From Oscillospiraceae bacterium (GTDB taxonomy: Bacteria > Bacillota > Clostridia > Oscillospirales > Oscillospiraceae), in NCBI GenBank assembly GCA_017400415.1, contig JAFPTE010000259.1:1-6645 (forward strand): a DNA stretch of 6,645 nt, given 5' to 3'. Position 1 is the stretch's first letter. Each line of letters starts with the position of its first letter. Below, piece after piece: positions 5,500 through 6,645 of this stretch. Below the pieces are notes generated by a model. That model was not told where the DNA came from, made no database searches, and saw only the letters and a program-made list of their open reading frames with translations. The position numbers and the translations under genes were made by a program.

Positions 5500-6645
5500 T
5501 CACTTTGCGCCGAAGAATTCTTCAAGATAGTCGTAATACTGCTCCATGCTGGTGATTTGGGGATAATCGCCGCCGTATTTTTTCTCCCACACATTTGGCC
5601 TCAGCTGCATGGGATTTATCACATACTCATAAAAGGCATGGACATTTACCCCGTAAAACTCCTGCAGAGCAATCAAGTACAAACTTGAATTGTATATGTA
5701 CTTTAAGGAGCTCGCCTGACGCCATTCCTTGCCGTCTGTGCCCTTATAGGTTACTTTTAAAATCATGTTTCCCGCATAAAGCTCAGCATCAGCCATGGAA
5801 TCATAAATACGGCAATCAAAGGTTACTTTTGCCCCCAAGGGGACGGAAAAGGCGCTGCCCTCCTCCCATATAATGGCAGATGAAGCTCCGTCCGCCTCTG
5901 CAATGGTTATGTTGCACTGCTCAAGCTCAGCCTTTCCGCTGGCAGATAAAAGCTGAACGCCTGTAACCGTCACACGTTCATTGGCTGTGTATACAGCTCC
6001 GACAGAGCTGGACGCATAGCCATATGAATATGGGACCGTTGCAACGGCAAATGTTCCTCCCGTCAGCTTGAGACCGGACCCGATTGCCCCGGCGCTGCCG
6101 TCATCGGTCTTTATAATTCCGCAGTTGACCGTGTATGACTTCCCGCCGACGGAAACCGTAACCGTATCCGTACTCTCCTGGGCGCCGGTTGGGTTAAACG
6201 TCACAGTTACCACATATGCATGGATTTTCGGAACGGTCTTAAACCACTCCGCTGCTTTTTCTTCAGCCTCAGCAAGCTTACTTTTGGAATATGAATTCAG
6301 CCTCTGCATTTGAACATATCTCTGGCCGGAGCTTTCGGCACCGGTTACCTGCGCCAAAAGGAAAGCATAAGGCCTCCAATCCTCTGTAAGCCCCGGCAGA
6401 CTGTATCTCAGCGGCAAAGTGTTTAAACCGTAACTGTTTTCCTTGAGTCCCTTAAGCTCATATTCTTTGATAGTTACACCTGATTGGGCCTTCAGGCCGG
6501 AATTGAAATCAAAGCGGCTTAGGTCAATGGGTTTTTGGGAAATGATATAGAAGTTGTAATAGTATTCGGAGTACGCAGGCAGATACACGTTTGCGCTGCG
6601 GCAGCCAAAAAAATAACCGTCCGCCGTCTCCGGCGCCGGGTCATC
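5500..6645 (-). CDS. Unrecognised protein, C-terminal 381 residues (5' end outside window)
   Basis: I do not recognise this protein. The reading frame is open from the window edge (6645) to TGA 5502-5500; a GTG at 6588 is in frame, but the coding pattern continues upstream of it, so the start lies outside. Counting from the edge, residues 1-60 are Tyr-rich (PAYSEYYYNFYI), about 123-136 are helical and charged (KLAEAEEKAAEWF), about 141-181 and 200-319 look beta-stranded with alternating Thr/Val and Gly turns (for example DTVTVSVGGKSYTV), and about 320-381 look helical and aromatic, ending near EQYYDYLEEFF. There is no LPXTG motif or C-terminal membrane segment. The beta-sandwich-like texture suggests a secreted or surface protein, but the N-terminus that would show a signal peptide is missing. 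Base composition is much lower in GC than in the neighbouring genes. A strong terminator follows it, so it is not in an operon with HAD-Rpe. Confidence 0.8.
   Translation of the reverse strand, partial: DDPAPETADGYFFGCRSANVYLPAYSEYYYNFYIISQKPIDLSRFDFNSGLKAQSGVTIKEYELKGLKENSYGLNTLPLRYSLPGLTEDWRPYAFLLAQVTGAESSGQRYVQMQRLNSYSKSKLAEAEEKAAEWFKTVPKIHAYVVTVTFNPTGAQESTDTVTVSVGGKSYTVNCGIIKTDDGSAGAIGSGLKLTGGTFAVATVPYSYGYASSSVGAVYTANERVTVTGVQLLSASGKAELEQCNITIAEADGASSAIIWEEGSAFSVPLGAKVTFDCRIYDSMADAELYAGNMILKVTYKGTDGKEWRQASSLKYIYNSSLYLIALQEFYGVNVHAFYEYVINPMQLRPNVWEKKYGGDYPQITSMEQYYDYLEEFFGAK

Noticed and set aside
5500..6588. Treating GTG 6588 as the true start of the unknown protein
   Set aside because: The frame stays open to the window edge with protein-like sequence (for example TADGYFFG), and no good ribosome site precedes the GTG. 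A partial gene is the safer call.

Overview
The window most resembles a GC-rich gut-type member of the Clostridia (Bacillota). This is inferred from strong AAGGAGG-type Shine-Dalgarno sites, near-consensus TATAAT promoters, compact intrinsic terminators and the gene types present. No marker gene is present to confirm it. All real genes read on the minus strand, so transcription runs from high to low coordinates. The large plus-strand open frames are antisense shadows of GC-rich genes.

Layout in transcription order. (1) 6645-5500: the 3' part of a gene for an unrecognised, Tyr-rich, apparently beta-rich protein. Its base composition is clearly lower in GC than its neighbours, and it ends at a good hairpin-plus-T-run terminator (5456-5488). 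(2) A near-consensus promoter (TTGAAA, 17 nt, TATAAT; 5429-5401) drives a single gene at 5359-3878. It encodes a 493-residue fusion of a Cof-type HAD hydrolase domain and a complete ribulose-phosphate 3-epimerase (Rpe). The HAD half has lost several canonical catalytic residues; the epimerase half looks intact. (3) A 12-bp perfect inverted repeat (3820-3847) lies between this gene and the next unit. It can act as a terminator, and it also covers the -35 box and most of the spacer of the next promoter. Three helically phased A-tracts lie just upstream of it. (4) That promoter (TTGTTA, 17 nt, TATAAT) leads a three-gene operon: a 66-residue DUF4177-like protein, a cytoplasmic GH78 alpha-L-rhamnosidase, and a GPH-family (MelB-like) sugar transporter that runs off the window at position 1.

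Functional reading: the transporter probably imports a small rhamnose-containing glycoside or oligosaccharide, and the signal-peptide-less rhamnosidase cleaves terminal L-rhamnose inside the cell. The small first gene has no assigned function. The HAD-Rpe fusion serves pentose-phosphate interconversion and has its own promoter. The most unusual items are the fusion with its eroded phosphatase motifs, and the promoter/palindrome/A-tract element that separates it from the rhamnoside operon. No RNA genes, mobile elements or CRISPR arrays were seen.
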